This document shows, one piece after another, positions 54,510 through 63,761 of a stretch of DNA of 64,000 nt (position 1 is the first letter of the stretch; each line of letters begins with the position of its first letter). Where the stretch lies: NCBI RefSeq assembly GCF_005048155.1, contig NZ_SUMB01000001.1:620001-684000 (forward strand). The letters run 5' to 3'. A program made the position numbers and the translations under genes. Below the pieces are notes generated by a model. The model saw only the letters and a program-made list of their open reading frames with translations, ran no database searches and was not told where the DNA came from. The stretch comes from Streptomyces piniterrae (GTDB taxonomy: Bacteria > Actinomycetota > Actinomycetes > Streptomycetales > Streptomycetaceae).

Positions 54510-54557
54510 TTCGACTTCGCTTGATTCGGCTTGGCCTGATTCGACTTGGCCTAATGG
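54498..54557. repeat. 15-bp tandem repeat, 3.7 copies
   Basis: GACTTCGCCTGATTC, GACTTCGCTTGATTC, GGCTTGGCCTGATTC and GACTTGGCCTAATGG run in tandem over the stop codon of the small membrane protein. Each of the first three units brings a TGA in the same frame. Confidence 0.9.
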
Positions 54558-54973
54558 GTGGGTCCAACGGCTACGTGTCCTGGCTGCACACCCAGACCTG
54601 GTATCACCACGGAACGCCGGCGCCGGTCCGCACCGCATCAACTGAGACAGCGAGCGGGACTGCGACGCCACGGCCCCAGCGCCACAGCGTGGTTCAAGAC
54701 TTGGCGACAACCGTGCGCCGCATCCGGAAACATGCCCGCTACACAGAAACGGCAGAACCGTCGTAGCGTAGGGCGAAAGGTCGGCAGGTCACTCGTAGGT
54801 CATGTGTCGACTCAAGGCGCGCGATCCCAGCGAAGTCCGCACTCTGTGACGAGGCTGTAGCAAGTCGCATCTTGAGGACATGTCAACTGGGGTGGCTAAG
54901 CTTTCCAGTACCGACGTAGCCGTGCACGGACGCGCTCCAGTGGCCGTGGCAGCGTCCAGGCGAAGGGAACTCG
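54510..54973. other. 464-bp gap before the toxin locus
   Basis: Apart from the repeat at its start, no gene or RNA is supported. It should contain the promoter of the WXG100-toxin operon. Confidence 0.4.
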
Positions 54974-55354
54974 GTGGGAGACGGGCTCAAGGCTGACATT
55001 CCGTCATTGCGTACGGGCGGCAGCGATTTCGACCGGATCGGTAAGGACTACCAGGGCCTTGTCAGCACGTTGAAGAGTGCTCTGACCTCTTTGGAGGGGC
55101 AGGACACACCGCCTTGGGGGGACGACGACCTGGGGGAGAAGTTCGGCGTCGTCTACGAGGGGCTGCGCGACGGCATGTACGAGTCGATGGGCCACCTCGC
55201 CGCCAAACTCCAGGACATCGGGGGCGGGTTGAACAACATGGCCAAGAACCATGAGGCCGACGAGGACTTCAATGAGTCCATGATGAAGCAGCACACCGCG
55301 AACGCCGAGGCGGACAGTCAAGTGCTCGCTCGGTTCAAGAGCCCCAACGCCTGA
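54974..55354 (+). CDS. WXG100-like (EsxA-type) small helical protein
   Basis: A 126-residue all-helical protein with a WG turn (DTPPWGDDDLGEKF near residue 48), flanked by two amphipathic helices, followed by a C-terminal helix. It looks like the WXG100-superfamily proteins encoded just before large type VII-secretion-linked toxins. GTG 54974 follows AAGGGA. It probably pairs with the N-terminus of the toxin or helps its export (inference). Confidence 0.85.
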   Translation: MGDGLKADIPSLRTGGSDFDRIGKDYQGLVSTLKSALTSLEGQDTPPWGDDDLGEKFGVVYEGLRDGMYESMGHLAAKLQDIGGGLNNMAKNHEADEDFNESMMKQHTANAEADSQVLARFKSPNA

Positions 55355-55520
55355 GATCACGTACGTGCCGTCAAGACCACGCACATACGTTGGGGCCGCA
55401 CACATCACCGTGTGGCCCGAAGACGGGGTTCCAGCCACGCTCCCTTCTCCATCTCTTCGCCTTTTTGCCTGCTTTGGCCCTGTAAATACCTGAACCATTG
55501 CCAGCCGGGAGAAACCAGCT

Positions 55521-58500
55521 GTGTCGTTGATGCTGCCGGACGCACTTGAGTGGGTCCTTGAAATGCTGGGGTTCAACTGGCCCACGGCAGACGAAGACAA
55601 GTTGATGGAATCCGCCCAGAAATGGCGGGAATTCGCGGCCGGGGTGGAGGAGCTCCAGCATCAGGGCGTCACGGCGGCCGGCAACGTGCTCTCGCAGAAC
55701 ACCGGCGACTCCATCGACGGCTTCAACACCACGTGGGAGAAGTTCGCCGGCGGCTCGGGCTACTTCTCCGACGCCCGTACCGCGGCGGAAGCCATCGCCA
55801 TCGCGCTGGATGCCGCGGCCGGACTCGTCATCGGCATGAAAGTCGCGGTGATTGCCCAGTTGGCGATCCTCGCAGCGGAAATCATCGCGGCTCAGGCGGC
55901 GGCGCCGTTCACCTTCGGATTATCGGAGGTGGGAGCCGCTGCGGCCACGGTTGCGACACGGGCCGTCGTACGGAAGCTCATAAAGGAAGCCGCACAGCAG
56001 ATTCTCGACGCGATCCTCGAGACGGTGAAGGAACCGGCCGTCTCGGCGCTGCAGGCCATGATCTCGGACATCATCGCGCAGTCCGTGAACATGAGCTTCG
56101 ACGCGCAGGACGGATTCGACGCCGGACGTACGGTGAAGAAGGGCGCCGAGGAAGGCGTCAACGCGCTCAAGAACTCGGGGCAGACGTTTACCGAGGCGCT
56201 GCGTGACGGCGTGGGCGGCAAGGCCGGACACCACGCCCGGAATGGGCTGGAATCGGCGGCGGGGCACAACTCCGGCGGGGAGTCCGGGCATGAGTCCGGG
56301 CATGAATCCGGGAGCGACTCCTCCGCTGGGAGTGAGACGAGTGGCGGCAGCGGCAGCGGCAGCGGCAGCGGCAATAGCGGCGGGAGCGGGAGCGGGAGCG
56401 GGAGTGGGAGCCCGAGCGGGAGTGGGAACTCTGGGGCGGGATCGTCGACAGACGGGGCTTCGTCGTCGGCCGGTTCGCCCTCCGGGGGTTCGTCCTCCGG
56501 CAGTTCGTCTTCTGGCAATTCCTCTGGCAGCACCTCCTCCGACAGCTCCGACAGCTCCGACAGCTCCGACAGCTCCGACAGCTCCGGCGATTCGTCTGTG
56601 GGGACGGGTGGCTCGTCCGGTGGCCCTTCGCACAGCGACGGCTCAGGGGGCAGCAGTACGGCCGTCGGTCCCTCGGCTTCGACGAACTCCGCTGCAAGTA
56701 ACGGGAGTTCATCCTCAGGCGGCGGCCAGCCCACCGAAGGCGGCGGTTCGTCTGCGGACAGCGGCAGTTCCTCTCCGGGCAGTGGCAGCTCGTCTGGTGG
56801 CTCGTCTGCGGACGGTGGCAGTTCGACCGGACCTTCCCGATCCGACTCCCCGCCTCCGAGCCAGCTGACCCCGTTCGATGCGGGTTACCACGAAGCACAG
56901 TCCGGCGGTGACTCGTCTTCCTCGCCGCCGGCGGCTCCTGACTCGGGCCCCTCCCAGGACTCTGGGGCGGGGCCGGCCTCGGACGCGGGTCCTTCCCCCG
57001 ACTCCGGGTCGGGGGAGTCCTCGGACTCGGGACCACGAGCGGACACGGGCAGCAGCCCGGCGTCCGGCTCCTCGCAGAACAGCGACCCCGCTCCGGACGG
57101 TCCGGCGCACGGCGACTCCTCCGCCACCCCCCGACCGGACACCGCACCACAGGCCGCACCGGAATCGGCTGCGAACCCGACTCCGGACTCCGGATCGCAT
57201 ACGACCCCGGACTCCTCCACTGACTCCGGGGCAGCACCCGACCGATCCTCGCCCGACCGATCATCAACCGACCGTTCCTCCACGCCAGACTCCTACGCTC
57301 CCGGCAACACCCCTCCGTCGGAGTCGCCGCCCCATACGGACAGCACTCCGACACCGGATGCGGGCCCGCGCCCCGACAACCTGTCGTCTCCGACGCCCGA
57401 CCACGCGGACGGCCCGCCTGCCTCCGCCCCCGAACACCACGCCGCCGGCGACTCGGGCCCCGACGCGAGCCCGTCGCCGCAGCATTCCCCGTCGCCCTCT
57501 CCGCCCTCCGAGCCCTCGCCCTCCCCTTCGACGCCGCAGGTTCCGGAAGGCCCGTCCCAGACGAGCCAGAGCGACCCATCGCCGTCGCCCGCACCGGACA
57601 GCGCACCCGCCACGGCCTCGGGCTCGGACCACTCGGCGTCGCACAACGACAACGGCAACGGCACCGCAGCGGGCGGCCGTGGCGGCATACCCCAGGGCGC
57701 CGTACCCCATGCGGCCCCCGCGAGCCACTCCAGCCCCTCCTCGTACGGTTCACCTCAGCAGCACGCACCCAACCGACCGGACGACGACGGTCCCGCCATC
57801 ATGGAGACGGAGAGCGCGGCGTCGGCACCGCCCGCTCCGAGTGCGTCTCAGTCGTCGCAGGTCGGCGGTGACGCGCCCAACTCCTCCGCCGCGCCATCCT
57901 CCTCCGGCCCGCAGTCCCCACAGCCCGGTGTGGTGATGGGCGGCGGCCCCATGCCCGGCCCGAACGCCCCCGCCGGCGCACCGTCCGCCGCTGCGCCACC
58001 ACGCTCCACGGCCACCGGCAACGGTGGACCGGCCCGCGGCAACCCGACTGCCCGCGACCCACGCACTGCGCCCTACGGCGAGACGCGCAACCCGCCCTCG
58101 CGCCAGCGGCCGGGTATGCCTGACCAGGCCTCGCGTCCGCGGCCCACAACACCGCGGCCCACAACACCGCAGACCGAACCGCCGCGTCACGAGAGGCCGC
58201 GCGCCGAGCAGCCGCGCGGCGACGAGGCGTCGCAGCACCAGCCGGTGACGCCTCCGTCCAACGACGCACCGGAGCACGCCACCCCCGACCAGCACGTTCC
58301 GGAGCAGGGCACGGGCACGCCGAATCAGCAGGTGCCGCCGGGCGACAACACACAGCCCTCGCCCGACCACGGCACGGAAAAGCCCGAGTCCGGCCCCACG
58401 GAGGACAAGCCGGACTCCGATCCGAACGACAGCCACACCCCGGATACCGAGCAGAAGCCCGACGGCGAGCCGGAATCCGCGAAGGACCAGGCTCCGGACA

Positions 58501-61500
58501 CGGATCACCACAAGGACCAGAACGAGGGCAAGGACCAAAACGAAGGCAAGGACCAGGACCAGGCTCCGAACGACCCGCCCTCGGACCAGAAGCCGGAGAA
58601 CAAGGAGCCGGAGAAGGACGAGCCGGAGAAGGACGAGCCGGAAACCCAAAAGCCGGACACGGACCAGAGCGACGAGCAGACCTCCGACACCACAAAGCCG
58701 GACTCGGAGAGCCCCGATGCGGACCCCGACGGCGACAAGCCCGAGGACGGTCACACCGACGACGCCAAGAACGACGGGGATGGCAAGAACGACGACGACA
58801 CCAAGAACAACGACGACACGAAGGGCGACGACTCACCGGCCGACGATTCGCACCCCGGTGACAAGGACTCCTCGGACGACACTGACGCGGACAAGACCTC
58901 GGATTCGGATTCGGACTCGGATGCCCCCGCCGATTCCGAGACGGAGCCCGACGCCCAGGACGACCGACCCAGCCTCGATGACATCCGTTCCGGCATTCAA
59001 GAGGCGCCCGGCGGACTGCTGCCGCCCGATGCCTCGGACCAGCAGGCCCTGGAGTCCGCAGTCCCGCGCAACGAGGACGGCACCCCGCAGCGCTTCCCCG
59101 ACCCGTTCGGGAAGTGGGCACAGTTGCAGAACGACGGCGGTACGGATGTGCCCGGCCGTTCCAACAACTGTGCCGACTGCAGCCGTTCGTTCCTCGAGAC
59201 CTGGTACGGGAATCCGCAGGTCTCGGCGCCGCGTACGCCGGACCTCAACCCGGACGGCAGTCTTGACCGCCGGTCCCCGGAGACGAACGCCAACGAAAAC
59301 ATCATCGACTGGACGGGAGCCCCGCACTCCTACGCCGGCACCAGCCCCGACGGCCATGCCGCGATCGCCCAGGACCTTCTGAACGCAGGTCCGGGCTCCT
59401 CCGCGATCGTCCAGGTCAACTGGGCCAACGGCGGAGGCCATGCATTCAACGCCGTCAACCATGACGGCAAGATCGTCTGGGTGGACACCCAGAGCGGCGA
59501 GGTGAGCCACCAGCCGATCAACACCGATGGCGCCACGGACGTCTTCTACATCCCGCTGGACGCCGATCGGAACCCGCTGTACCCCGCTCAGGACGCGGAC
59601 TCCGACTCCCAGGCGTCGGATGACACCCAGTCGACGACGTCGGATCAGTCCAGCGACTCCCAGCAGTCTGACGGTACTCACCAGTCGGACGACTCCCATC
59701 AGTCGAGCGACGCTCACTCCGACTCCGACTCCGCCCTCGACTCCGACTCCGATCCCGCCCCCGACGCGCACTCCGCCCACCATCCCGACTCCGCCCCCAC
59801 GCCCGACCACACTCAGGACGCTCAGCAGCCGCACGACACATCGCAGCCGAACAACTCCTCGCCCGACAACCCGTCATCCGACACCACGCCATCCGACGCC
59901 ACACCGTCCGACCCCCCGCCATCCGACACCACTCCGTCCGACCACCCGTCACCGCCCGTTCCCGCACCGCACCAGCCCGACTCCGCGCACAACGATCACG
60001 GTGCCACCCCGCCCGCGAACGACCCCGCCAAGCCGCCGCGGGACGCCGACCCCAGCGCCAGCGCCGATCCCAGCAGCGCCCGAGCCGACAATTCGGCGGA
60101 CAACTCCCCGCCCAGCCCCCGCAGTTCGCCGGATGTCTCCCGTCCCGACGACACGCCGAACACTCAGCACACTCAAAGCGGCCCCCCGAACGACAACAAG
60201 CAGTCCACATCCCTCGACTCGGATGCTCCTGCCGGCCGTCCTAGCGGCCGTCCTGCCGACGGACCGCCGCGCCCCGGCGACACTCCTGCGCGCGACGGCG
60301 ACTCTCATCGCGACGGCCGGAACCAGCCGACGCCGGGGCGCCCCGACGCTCCCGTTCCCGGCACGCCCGAGAGGCGGCCGAGCCCCACGTCCCCGGACGC
60401 CAGGCCGAACCGGACAACCCCGGACGGGCGCCCCAAGCCTCCGACTCCTGAGGCACCCGCCGGAAAGCGGAAGGCGACCGAGGCGCCGCCGAAGGGCGAT
60501 CAGAACTCCGGCTCAGGCTCCACCGACAACAAGAGAAGGCGGCCGGAGCCGGACCACGAGCGCCTAGCCGCCCTGAACCTGAACGATTCGACCCCGAATC
60601 CCTCGACGTCCGCGTCGGCCGCACCCCCGAAGCACGACAACAATGCGGACAACAATGCGGACGACAACGCAATGGACGTCGACAAGGAGCCCTACTCCGA
60701 CCCGCACGACCGGGGCGACAGCGATACCTCCAAGCAGGAGCAGGAGGGCAAGCACACCCTCGACGCGGAGAATGAAGGCTCCAAGGAGTACGGGCTTCCG
60801 CCGGACAAGCTGCAGAACGAGCTTCGCCGGGACCGGGACGTGCACCGGATCCCGCTCGACCGCGTCCACGACCACCTGGACCGTTGGGCGGACGACGGGA
60901 GCCTGGCGCGGGTTCTGCGTGCCTCGACCGGCGATTCCCACCCGCCTTCCGCCGATGCGGGGCAGGGGCCGCGCGCTTTCACCCAGAGCGATCTGGAGCA
61001 GCGACTGCCGGGATTCAAGGATCTGGATCGCGGTGAACGACTCGCGGTCGTTTCGTCGTTGGCCCGGCTCAGCGTCGGATTCCATGAGCAGCACGGCGTG
61101 GGCAAGAACCCGGAGAACATCGACAAGCCGTACCGCAACAAGGACGAGGGCGACCCCAAGGAGAGCACGAAGGACAGCGTCGCCAAGAACTCGGACGAAT
61201 CACTGGGCGTGCGGGGGCACCGCAAGAGCAGTGAGAAGTTCCTCGACAACCTCAAGCTCACGGGCAATATGCCGCCCAGCCTGCAGCACAACAGCCCGGA
61301 CCTCACGGACCGCAATTACGCGGTACTAGAGGTCCAGGGTCCGCCGCCCGAGCGCGAGACGCACTACGTCACCGACTCGTCGGTGCCGGTCGGTGAGAAG
61401 TACGTCTCGGGCCGGCACTCAGAGAAGCACCTTGCCGATTGGCTGAAGCGCGTCAACCAGGGCGACAAGCAGTACACGCCGATGGCCGTCTATACGGAAC

Positions 61501-61949
61501 GTGAGCCCTGCGGAAACGGACAGGGACATGCGAAGTGTTCCACTGTGCTGCGGAACAAGGCCCTCGACGACACAAAGGTGTATTACAGCACCACGTATCG
61601 CACCGACCCGGAAGATGTCGCGGCCAAGAAGAAGATCGACGCCGAGAAGACGGTGGAGAAGAAGAAGGTCGACAAGATGGTCCCGGCCGAGGTGCGCAAG
61701 AACCTCGAGGACCGGATCAACAGCCGCACGGACAGGTCGGCCGAGTGGAAGGCAAAGGAGATCGAGGCGGCCAAGGCGAAGACCGACGCGGCAGTGCGTG
61801 ACGATCTCAAGAAGGCCGTCGATCGCGAATACAAGAAGCGGAAGGATGAAGCGACGACCGATAAGAAGCACGCCATGGTCCGGGAAATGGACCGGCATAT
61901 CGATCACCTGGACTCGACCTGGCGCACGATCCAGCCGAGCCTGATGTGA
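55521..61949 (+). CDS. Giant polymorphic toxin: WXG100/CpnT-like N-terminus, papain-like deamidase domain, C-terminal deaminase
   Basis: A 2142-residue toxin. Residues 1-235 resemble the WXG100/CpnT-like N-terminal domain of secreted actinobacterial toxins, with hydrophobic helices around 85-150. Residues 240-1150 are a Ser/Gly, then Asp/Ser, then Pro/Glu/Lys low-complexity linker. Residues about 1150-1355 are a papain-like toxin glutamine-deamidase-type domain with Cys1217 (SNNCADCSRSF), His1307 (GGGHAFNAVN) and Asp1322 (WVDTQSG). A second disordered linker runs to about 1730. Residues about 1890-2035 are a zinc deaminase: His1966-Ser-Glu1968 and Pro1996-Cys1997-x8-Cys2006. The last 105 residues are a Lys/Glu-rich helical extension. 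It probably acts against competing cells or hosts. Confidence 0.85.
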   Translation: MSLMLPDALEWVLEMLGFNWPTADEDKLMESAQKWREFAAGVEELQHQGVTAAGNVLSQNTGDSIDGFNTTWEKFAGGSGYFSDARTAAEAIAIALDAAAGLVIGMKVAVIAQLAILAAEIIAAQAAAPFTFGLSEVGAAAATVATRAVVRKLIKEAAQQILDAILETVKEPAVSALQAMISDIIAQSVNMSFDAQDGFDAGRTVKKGAEEGVNALKNSGQTFTEALRDGVGGKAGHHARNGLESAAGHNSGGESGHESGHESGSDSSAGSETSGGSGSGSGSGNSGGSGSGSGSGSPSGSGNSGAGSSTDGASSSAGSPSGGSSSGSSSSGNSSGSTSSDSSDSSDSSDSSDSSGDSSVGTGGSSGGPSHSDGSGGSSTAVGPSASTNSAASNGSSSSGGGQPTEGGGSSADSGSSSPGSGSSSGGSSADGGSSTGPSRSDSPPPSQLTPFDAGYHEAQSGGDSSSSPPAAPDSGPSQDSGAGPASDAGPSPDSGSGESSDSGPRADTGSSPASGSSQNSDPAPDGPAHGDSSATPRPDTAPQAAPESAANPTPDSGSHTTPDSSTDSGAAPDRSSPDRSSTDRSSTPDSYAPGNTPPSESPPHTDSTPTPDAGPRPDNLSSPTPDHADGPPASAPEHHAAGDSGPDASPSPQHSPSPSPPSEPSPSPSTPQVPEGPSQTSQSDPSPSPAPDSAPATASGSDHSASHNDNGNGTAAGGRGGIPQGAVPHAAPASHSSPSSYGSPQQHAPNRPDDDGPAIMETESAASAPPAPSASQSSQVGGDAPNSSAAPSSSGPQSPQPGVVMGGGPMPGPNAPAGAPSAAAPPRSTATGNGGPARGNPTARDPRTAPYGETRNPPSRQRPGMPDQASRPRPTTPRPTTPQTEPPRHERPRAEQPRGDEASQHQPVTPPSNDAPEHATPDQHVPEQGTGTPNQQVPPGDNTQPSPDHGTEKPESGPTEDKPDSDPNDSHTPDTEQKPDGEPESAKDQAPDTDHHKDQNEGKDQNEGKDQDQAPNDPPSDQKPENKEPEKDEPEKDEPETQKPDTDQSDEQTSDTTKPDSESPDADPDGDKPEDGHTDDAKNDGDGKNDDDTKNNDDTKGDDSPADDSHPGDKDSSDDTDADKTSDSDSDSDAPADSETEPDAQDDRPSLDDIRSGIQEAPGGLLPPDASDQQALESAVPRNEDGTPQRFPDPFGKWAQLQNDGGTDVPGRSNNCADCSRSFLETWYGNPQVSAPRTPDLNPDGSLDRRSPETNANENIIDWTGAPHSYAGTSPDGHAAIAQDLLNAGPGSSAIVQVNWANGGGHAFNAVNHDGKIVWVDTQSGEVSHQPINTDGATDVFYIPLDADRNPLYPAQDADSDSQASDDTQSTTSDQSSDSQQSDGTHQSDDSHQSSDAHSDSDSALDSDSDPAPDAHSAHHPDSAPTPDHTQDAQQPHDTSQPNNSSPDNPSSDTTPSDATPSDPPPSDTTPSDHPSPPVPAPHQPDSAHNDHGATPPANDPAKPPRDADPSASADPSSARADNSADNSPPSPRSSPDVSRPDDTPNTQHTQSGPPNDNKQSTSLDSDAPAGRPSGRPADGPPRPGDTPARDGDSHRDGRNQPTPGRPDAPVPGTPERRPSPTSPDARPNRTTPDGRPKPPTPEAPAGKRKATEAPPKGDQNSGSGSTDNKRRRPEPDHERLAALNLNDSTPNPSTSASAAPPKHDNNADNNADDNAMDVDKEPYSDPHDRGDSDTSKQEQEGKHTLDAENEGSKEYGLPPDKLQNELRRDRDVHRIPLDRVHDHLDRWADDGSLARVLRASTGDSHPPSADAGQGPRAFTQSDLEQRLPGFKDLDRGERLAVVSSLARLSVGFHEQHGVGKNPENIDKPYRNKDEGDPKESTKDSVAKNSDESLGVRGHRKSSEKFLDNLKLTGNMPPSLQHNSPDLTDRNYAVLEVQGPPPERETHYVTDSSVPVGEKYVSGRHSEKHLADWLKRVNQGDKQYTPMAVYTEREPCGNGQGHAKCSTVLRNKALDDTKVYYSTTYRTDPEDVAAKKKIDAEKTVEKKKVDKMVPAEVRKNLEDRINSRTDRSAEWKAKEIEAAKAKTDAAVRDDLKKAVDREYKKRKDEATTDKKHAMVREMDRHIDHLDSTWRTIQPSLM
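56541..56585. repeat. 9-bp tandem repeat encoding Asp-Ser-Ser, five units
   Basis: GACAGCTCC is repeated five times exactly in the linker of the toxin gene, giving five Asp-Ser-Ser units. The near-perfect DNA identity suggests recent expansion. Confidence 0.9.
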
Positions 61950-61957
61950 CCGTTCGG

Positions 61958-62013
61958 CCGGATCCCCTGGCGACGCCGCTCGTGGTTCGGGCTGCCGACG
62001 AAAGGGGATCCGG
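61958..62013. terminator. Hairpin between toxin and HEAT-repeat gene
   Basis: CCGGATCCCCT (61958-61968) pairs with AGGGGATCCGG (62003-62013), a perfect 11-bp stem around a 34-nt loop, between convergent genes. Confidence 0.65.
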
Positions 62014-62035
62014 TCCGCCCGTCAGACTCCGCCCC

Positions 62036-63019
62036 TCAGATGTCGAGGGCACCCCTGAACCGGCCATGGCCGGCCTCCTGGCTGGTCACGGCGAGCCAGC
62101 CATGACCCACCTTGTCGAGTACCTCCACCACCGTCGGCTGGATGGAGATCCACGACGCGACTTCCTCCGGGTCCCGGACGCCCTCGGCGTATTCCTCGGC
62201 CTCCTCGGGATCGCATTCGTCGTCGCTCTCGTCCGGCATCAGATTGCGTTCGAACTCCAGCGGCTCTCCGACCCACTCGGGATCGCCGTATGTGCGATGT
62301 CCGCGCTTGTCCTGTCCGTTCTCGGAGACCCACCACACCCGCGCGCCGTTGTATTCGTCCACGGCATAGAAATGAGCCTCCCGGCACTGCGTACTGAGTC
62401 GTGCCACGGCGTGCGCCCAGTTGTCGTTGAGGTAATCGTCGCCGTATACGAGACGCCAGCCGTCGAATTCAGGTGTGATGAACACGCGGTAGGCCGTGGT
62501 TTCGGTTCCGTCGTCGGCACGAAGATTCAGCGAATTCTCCTGATGAACGGCGGCGGACACTCCCATGGCCGTCGTCGCGGAACGCGCGTCGTGCAGACCC
62601 AATGCCCCGACGATGTCCGCTACTTCCGCACCGGGAACCGCGATCCAGAGTTCGGCCGGAAGATCTCCGGGCTGCTCGTCCGGCAGTTTGATCCGCACCA
62701 GCCGCTCGACGGCCGCCAGATCCGCGGGGCTCAGGGCATCGCCGCCCCCGATGTTCGCCAGCATGCGCAGAGCGGTTGCCCGCAGCTCGCCCGGACCGTC
62801 GCGCCGTACCCTCCTCAGGGGTTCGATCGCCGCAGGTCCGAGATGCTCCAGACAGGACTCCGCGAGCGAACGGCCCGGCGCTTCCTCGTCCCGGAGCAGC
62901 GGCAGAAGGTGCTCCACGACCGGCGCCCCGAGAGCCACCAACCTGTCCCTCGCGGCATCACGCTCGTCCCGGTCCGGGGCTGCCAGTTGACGTACCAACG
63001 CGGCGATATCCTGAGTCAT
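62036..63019 (-). CDS. HEAT-repeat protein, immunity candidate
   Basis: A 327-residue protein. Residues 1-105 contain HEAT-like helical repeats (AARDRLVALGAPVVEHLLPL, SCLEHLGPAAIEPLRRVRRD, LRATALRMLANIG). The rest is a mixed domain with WRLVYGDDYLNDNWAHAVAR and a very acidic stretch (DESDDECDPEEAEEYAEG, about residues 265-285). Convergent with the toxin. An immunity role is inferred from position only; it may also be an unrelated housekeeping-like protein. Confidence 0.8.
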   Translation of the reverse strand: MTQDIAALVRQLAAPDRDERDAARDRLVALGAPVVEHLLPLLRDEEAPGRSLAESCLEHLGPAAIEPLRRVRRDGPGELRATALRMLANIGGGDALSPADLAAVERLVRIKLPDEQPGDLPAELWIAVPGAEVADIVGALGLHDARSATTAMGVSAAVHQENSLNLRADDGTETTAYRVFITPEFDGWRLVYGDDYLNDNWAHAVARLSTQCREAHFYAVDEYNGARVWWVSENGQDKRGHRTYGDPEWVGEPLEFERNLMPDESDDECDPEEAEEYAEGVRDPEEVASWISIQPTVVEVLDKVGHGWLAVTSQEAGHGRFRGALDI

Positions 63020-63242
63020 GAGACCGACCCTACCGAGCGGACCCTGGGCCTCGCCGGGCCCAAAGTCCGGCGTACGGTCAATTCCATAGCCGGACGGCAC
63101 ACATTCGTCCGCCCTCCTCACCACGCAGCAACAGCACCACTTCCCGACCACATCATTCCGCCTTCCTGCCTACGTACCCACAGACCTTGCTTACGCAGCC
63201 CCAGACCCTGCCTACGCACCCACAGAGGACGAAGGAGTTCGC

Positions 63243-63584
63243 ATGACTTCGGACAACAACTCTCCGACGGATCCGCAGGCCGCGCCCACGAACGCCGAAG
63301 AGGCCTTGGAGTCGGTGCGCAGGCAATACGGCCAGCCCCGCTCCTTCGACGGCTCCCTCGCGCCGCTGCATGTCCAGGAATTCGACCTCGGATATCTGGT
63401 GTACGCCACTTTCGCGAAGCCCGTCGATCAGAACGGCAGGCCGGTTCCTGCGCAACCGGGCGGCAGCAACTTCGTGGTCGCCAAGGACACCGGCAAGATC
63501 TCAACCGTCCCCAACTATCCGCCGGAGCAGTCCATCGCGCTCTACCGCAAGCAGCGCGAAAAGACGAACACCTCCGAGGGATAG
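63243..63584 (+). CDS. YrhB/Imm35-like small protein, immunity candidate
   Basis: A 113-residue protein with HVQEFDLGYLVYATFAKPVD, then FVVAKDTGKISTVPNYPPEQ and SIALYRKQREK. This order (strand with LGYLVY, then D-x-TG-x-[IV]-S-x-[VW]-P-x2-PP) is that of YrhB/Imm35-type immunity proteins of polymorphic toxin loci, from memory. It is downstream of the toxin in the same direction, but beyond the HEAT gene. Confidence 0.72.
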   Translation: MTSDNNSPTDPQAAPTNAEEALESVRRQYGQPRSFDGSLAPLHVQEFDLGYLVYATFAKPVDQNGRPVPAQPGGSNFVVAKDTGKISTVPNYPPEQSIALYRKQREKTNTSEG

Positions 63585-63761
63585 CAACGACCAAGAGAGG
63601 GTGGGGGCAGTGCAGCCGGGCCAGTAGAGGTCGCGCAGCAGGGCGATCAAGGAGAGCCAGACACACCTGAACAAGTCGCCCTGGCGGTCGTTCCGGGGCC
63701 ACTCGACCGGCTGGAAACGCGAGGGCGAGAGAGGAATCGAGTACTAGGATCGAGTACTAGG

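Noticed and set aside
54774..54970. Possible tRNA or small RNA gene before the WXG100 gene
   Set aside because: No cloverleaf arms or conserved T-loop could be found by eye, and no clear terminator follows.
56188..58754. Long minus- and plus-strand frames inside the toxin linkers
   Set aside because: They mirror the low-complexity Ser/Asp/Pro coding of the toxin in other frames; composition is periodic and has no domains.
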